From a virus, in IMG/VR virus record IMGVR_UViG_3300047409_000596, positions 1 to 62,251 of that record: DNA of 62,251 nt; one strand, given 5' to 3'. The position numbers and the translations under genes were made by a program. Shown piece by piece: positions 61,598 through 62,251 of the stretch. The notes beneath the pieces were generated by a model, which was not told the origin of the DNA, searched no databases, and saw only the letters and a program-made list of their open reading frames with translations. Every line of letters begins with the position of its first letter. The stretch's first letter is position 1.

Positions 61598-62251
61598 TCA
61601 GTGAGCCTTGATGGCGATCGTAACGACGATGGCGGCAATGGCTACCAGAAGGCCAACCGCCCCGATACAGGCTGCGATGATGGACACGACATGCGTGCTC
61701 GATTCCTGGCCCCGCTTCTCGCTCGTGTCCCTGCCCAGTCCCATCGCCTCCATCCGCGTCAATCGCTCCTTGGTGTCGTTGAACTTGTCGCCGAGGCCCC
61801 GCGTTTCGGTCTGGATCAGCTGACCCATCGCTTCGATCTGCTTATTGAAGCCGTCCTCCGCTTTCGCGGTCGCGGCGCCAAACGCCTCGTTCTGCTTTTG
61901 CACCGCTTTTTCAGCAGCTTGCAGGGCCGCGTCCACGGCGACCTTGGTAGCGATGGCGGTTTCCTTGACCCGGTCATCCCGCAGCGAAAACTCCGTCTGA
62001 ACCGCGTCAAACTTCACCTGGAGTGTCTTGAAGGTTTCGTACACCAGTTCCTTGAGGAGGGCTATCTGCTTCGCGGTATTCTCGGGAAAGTGGTCAATGA
62101 TCTTCTCGAACAGCAAGTGCAGTTTGTCCACGCCGTCCAAGCGAGATTCGATCTTCTCCTGAGAAGCTTTCAGCTCGCGCCGCAGCATCTCCACCGCAGC
62201 CGCAACAGCCTGATTGGTCAGGGTCGTTGGGTCGGGTACGGGTCGCCAACC
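61598..62251 (-). CDS. Coiled-coil protein with C-terminal membrane anchor, partial at window edge
   Basis: The frame is open to the right edge, so the true start is outside. A GTG at 62194 would give 198 aa, but upstream residues (RPVPDPTTLT) look coding. The protein is mostly coiled coil (LRRELKASQEKIESRLDGVD, HLLFEKIIDHFPENTAKQIA) and ends with a hydrophobic segment (SIIAACIGAVGLLVAIAAIV). I associate this plan with planctomycete phage lysis modules. Possible tail- or lysis-associated protein. Confidence 0.75.
   Translation of the reverse strand, partial: GWRPVPDPTTLTNQAVAAAVEMLRRELKASQEKIESRLDGVDKLHLLFEKIIDHFPENTAKQIALLKELVYETFKTLQVKFDAVQTEFSLRDDRVKETAIATKVAVDAALQAAEKAVQKQNEAFGAATAKAEDGFNKQIEAMGQLIQTETRGLGDKFNDTKERLTRMEAMGLGRDTSEKRGQESSTHVVSIIAACIGAVGLLVAIAAIVVTIAIKAH

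Overview
The window is most of a temperate siphovirus-type (HK97-fold, long-tailed) phage or prophage of a GC-rich planctomycete, most likely a Gemmata relative. The evidence for the host is a Gemmata-type repeat-companion (TIGR02996-like) protein at 55764-56525, many GTG and TTG starts, small Cys-rich zinc-ribbon proteins, low-complexity Gly/Ser and Tyr/Gly/Asp repeats, and chromosomal-type dispersed palindromes. I infer phage because terminase, portal, prohead protease, two capsid proteins, head-tail adaptors, tail tube, frameshifted tail chaperone, tape measure, spike and fibre proteins, integrase and a Cro/CI-type repressor all appear in normal phage order. The last gene runs off the right edge and the left edge is a G/C homopolymer, so this is not a closed genome, although the order would make sense if the ends joined.

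Layout. Nearly everything is on the minus strand. Read in the direction of transcription: 51.6 to 35.3 kb is the early region, with a promoter at about 51.6 kb, many small ORFs, an HNH endonuclease, SWIM zinc-finger proteins, an annealing-like protein, an SF1 helicase, a VSR-like nuclease, a metallopeptidase, a TGT/DpdA-like protein, a Mom-like protein and three tRNA-like sequences. Next, 35.1 to 21.0 kb is the head module (terminases, portal, protease, two capsid proteins, PASTA protein). Then 20.9 to 0.1 kb is the tail module, interrupted by glycosyltransferase, methyltransferase and 2-oxoglutarate oxygenase genes. The segment from 62.2 to 56.6 kb (also minus) holds a coiled-coil membrane protein, holin-like genes, secreted trypsin-like and papain-like peptidases and small membrane proteins. 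The plus-strand segment 51.7-56.5 kb holds the repressor, small ORFs, an excisionase-like gene, integrase, a probable ribbon-helix-helix regulator and the Gemmata-type protein.

How it works together. After lysogenic control by the repressor, early genes appear to remodel and modify DNA (Mom-like and DpdA-like base-modification candidates plus recombination proteins); no phage DNA polymerase is visible, so host replication is presumably used. The late genes build a capsid whose structural proteins are unusually large. The prohead protease continues into an AAA+ ATPase, a winged-helix-like pair and long helical regions (1445 aa in all). The portal continues through a coiled coil into a GNAT-like domain (1230 aa). 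Similar Gly-rich linkers occur in both, which suggests modular cargo carried inside the virion. The tail region combines an esterase-type spike, adhesin-like beta proteins and a hydroxylase/methyltransferase/glycosyltransferase cassette that may decorate virion proteins.

The best candidates for something undescribed are the protease-AAA+ and portal-GNAT fusions, and the tRNA-Gly-like sequence joined directly to a Mom-like gene. All function calls come from reading motifs; no database search was run.
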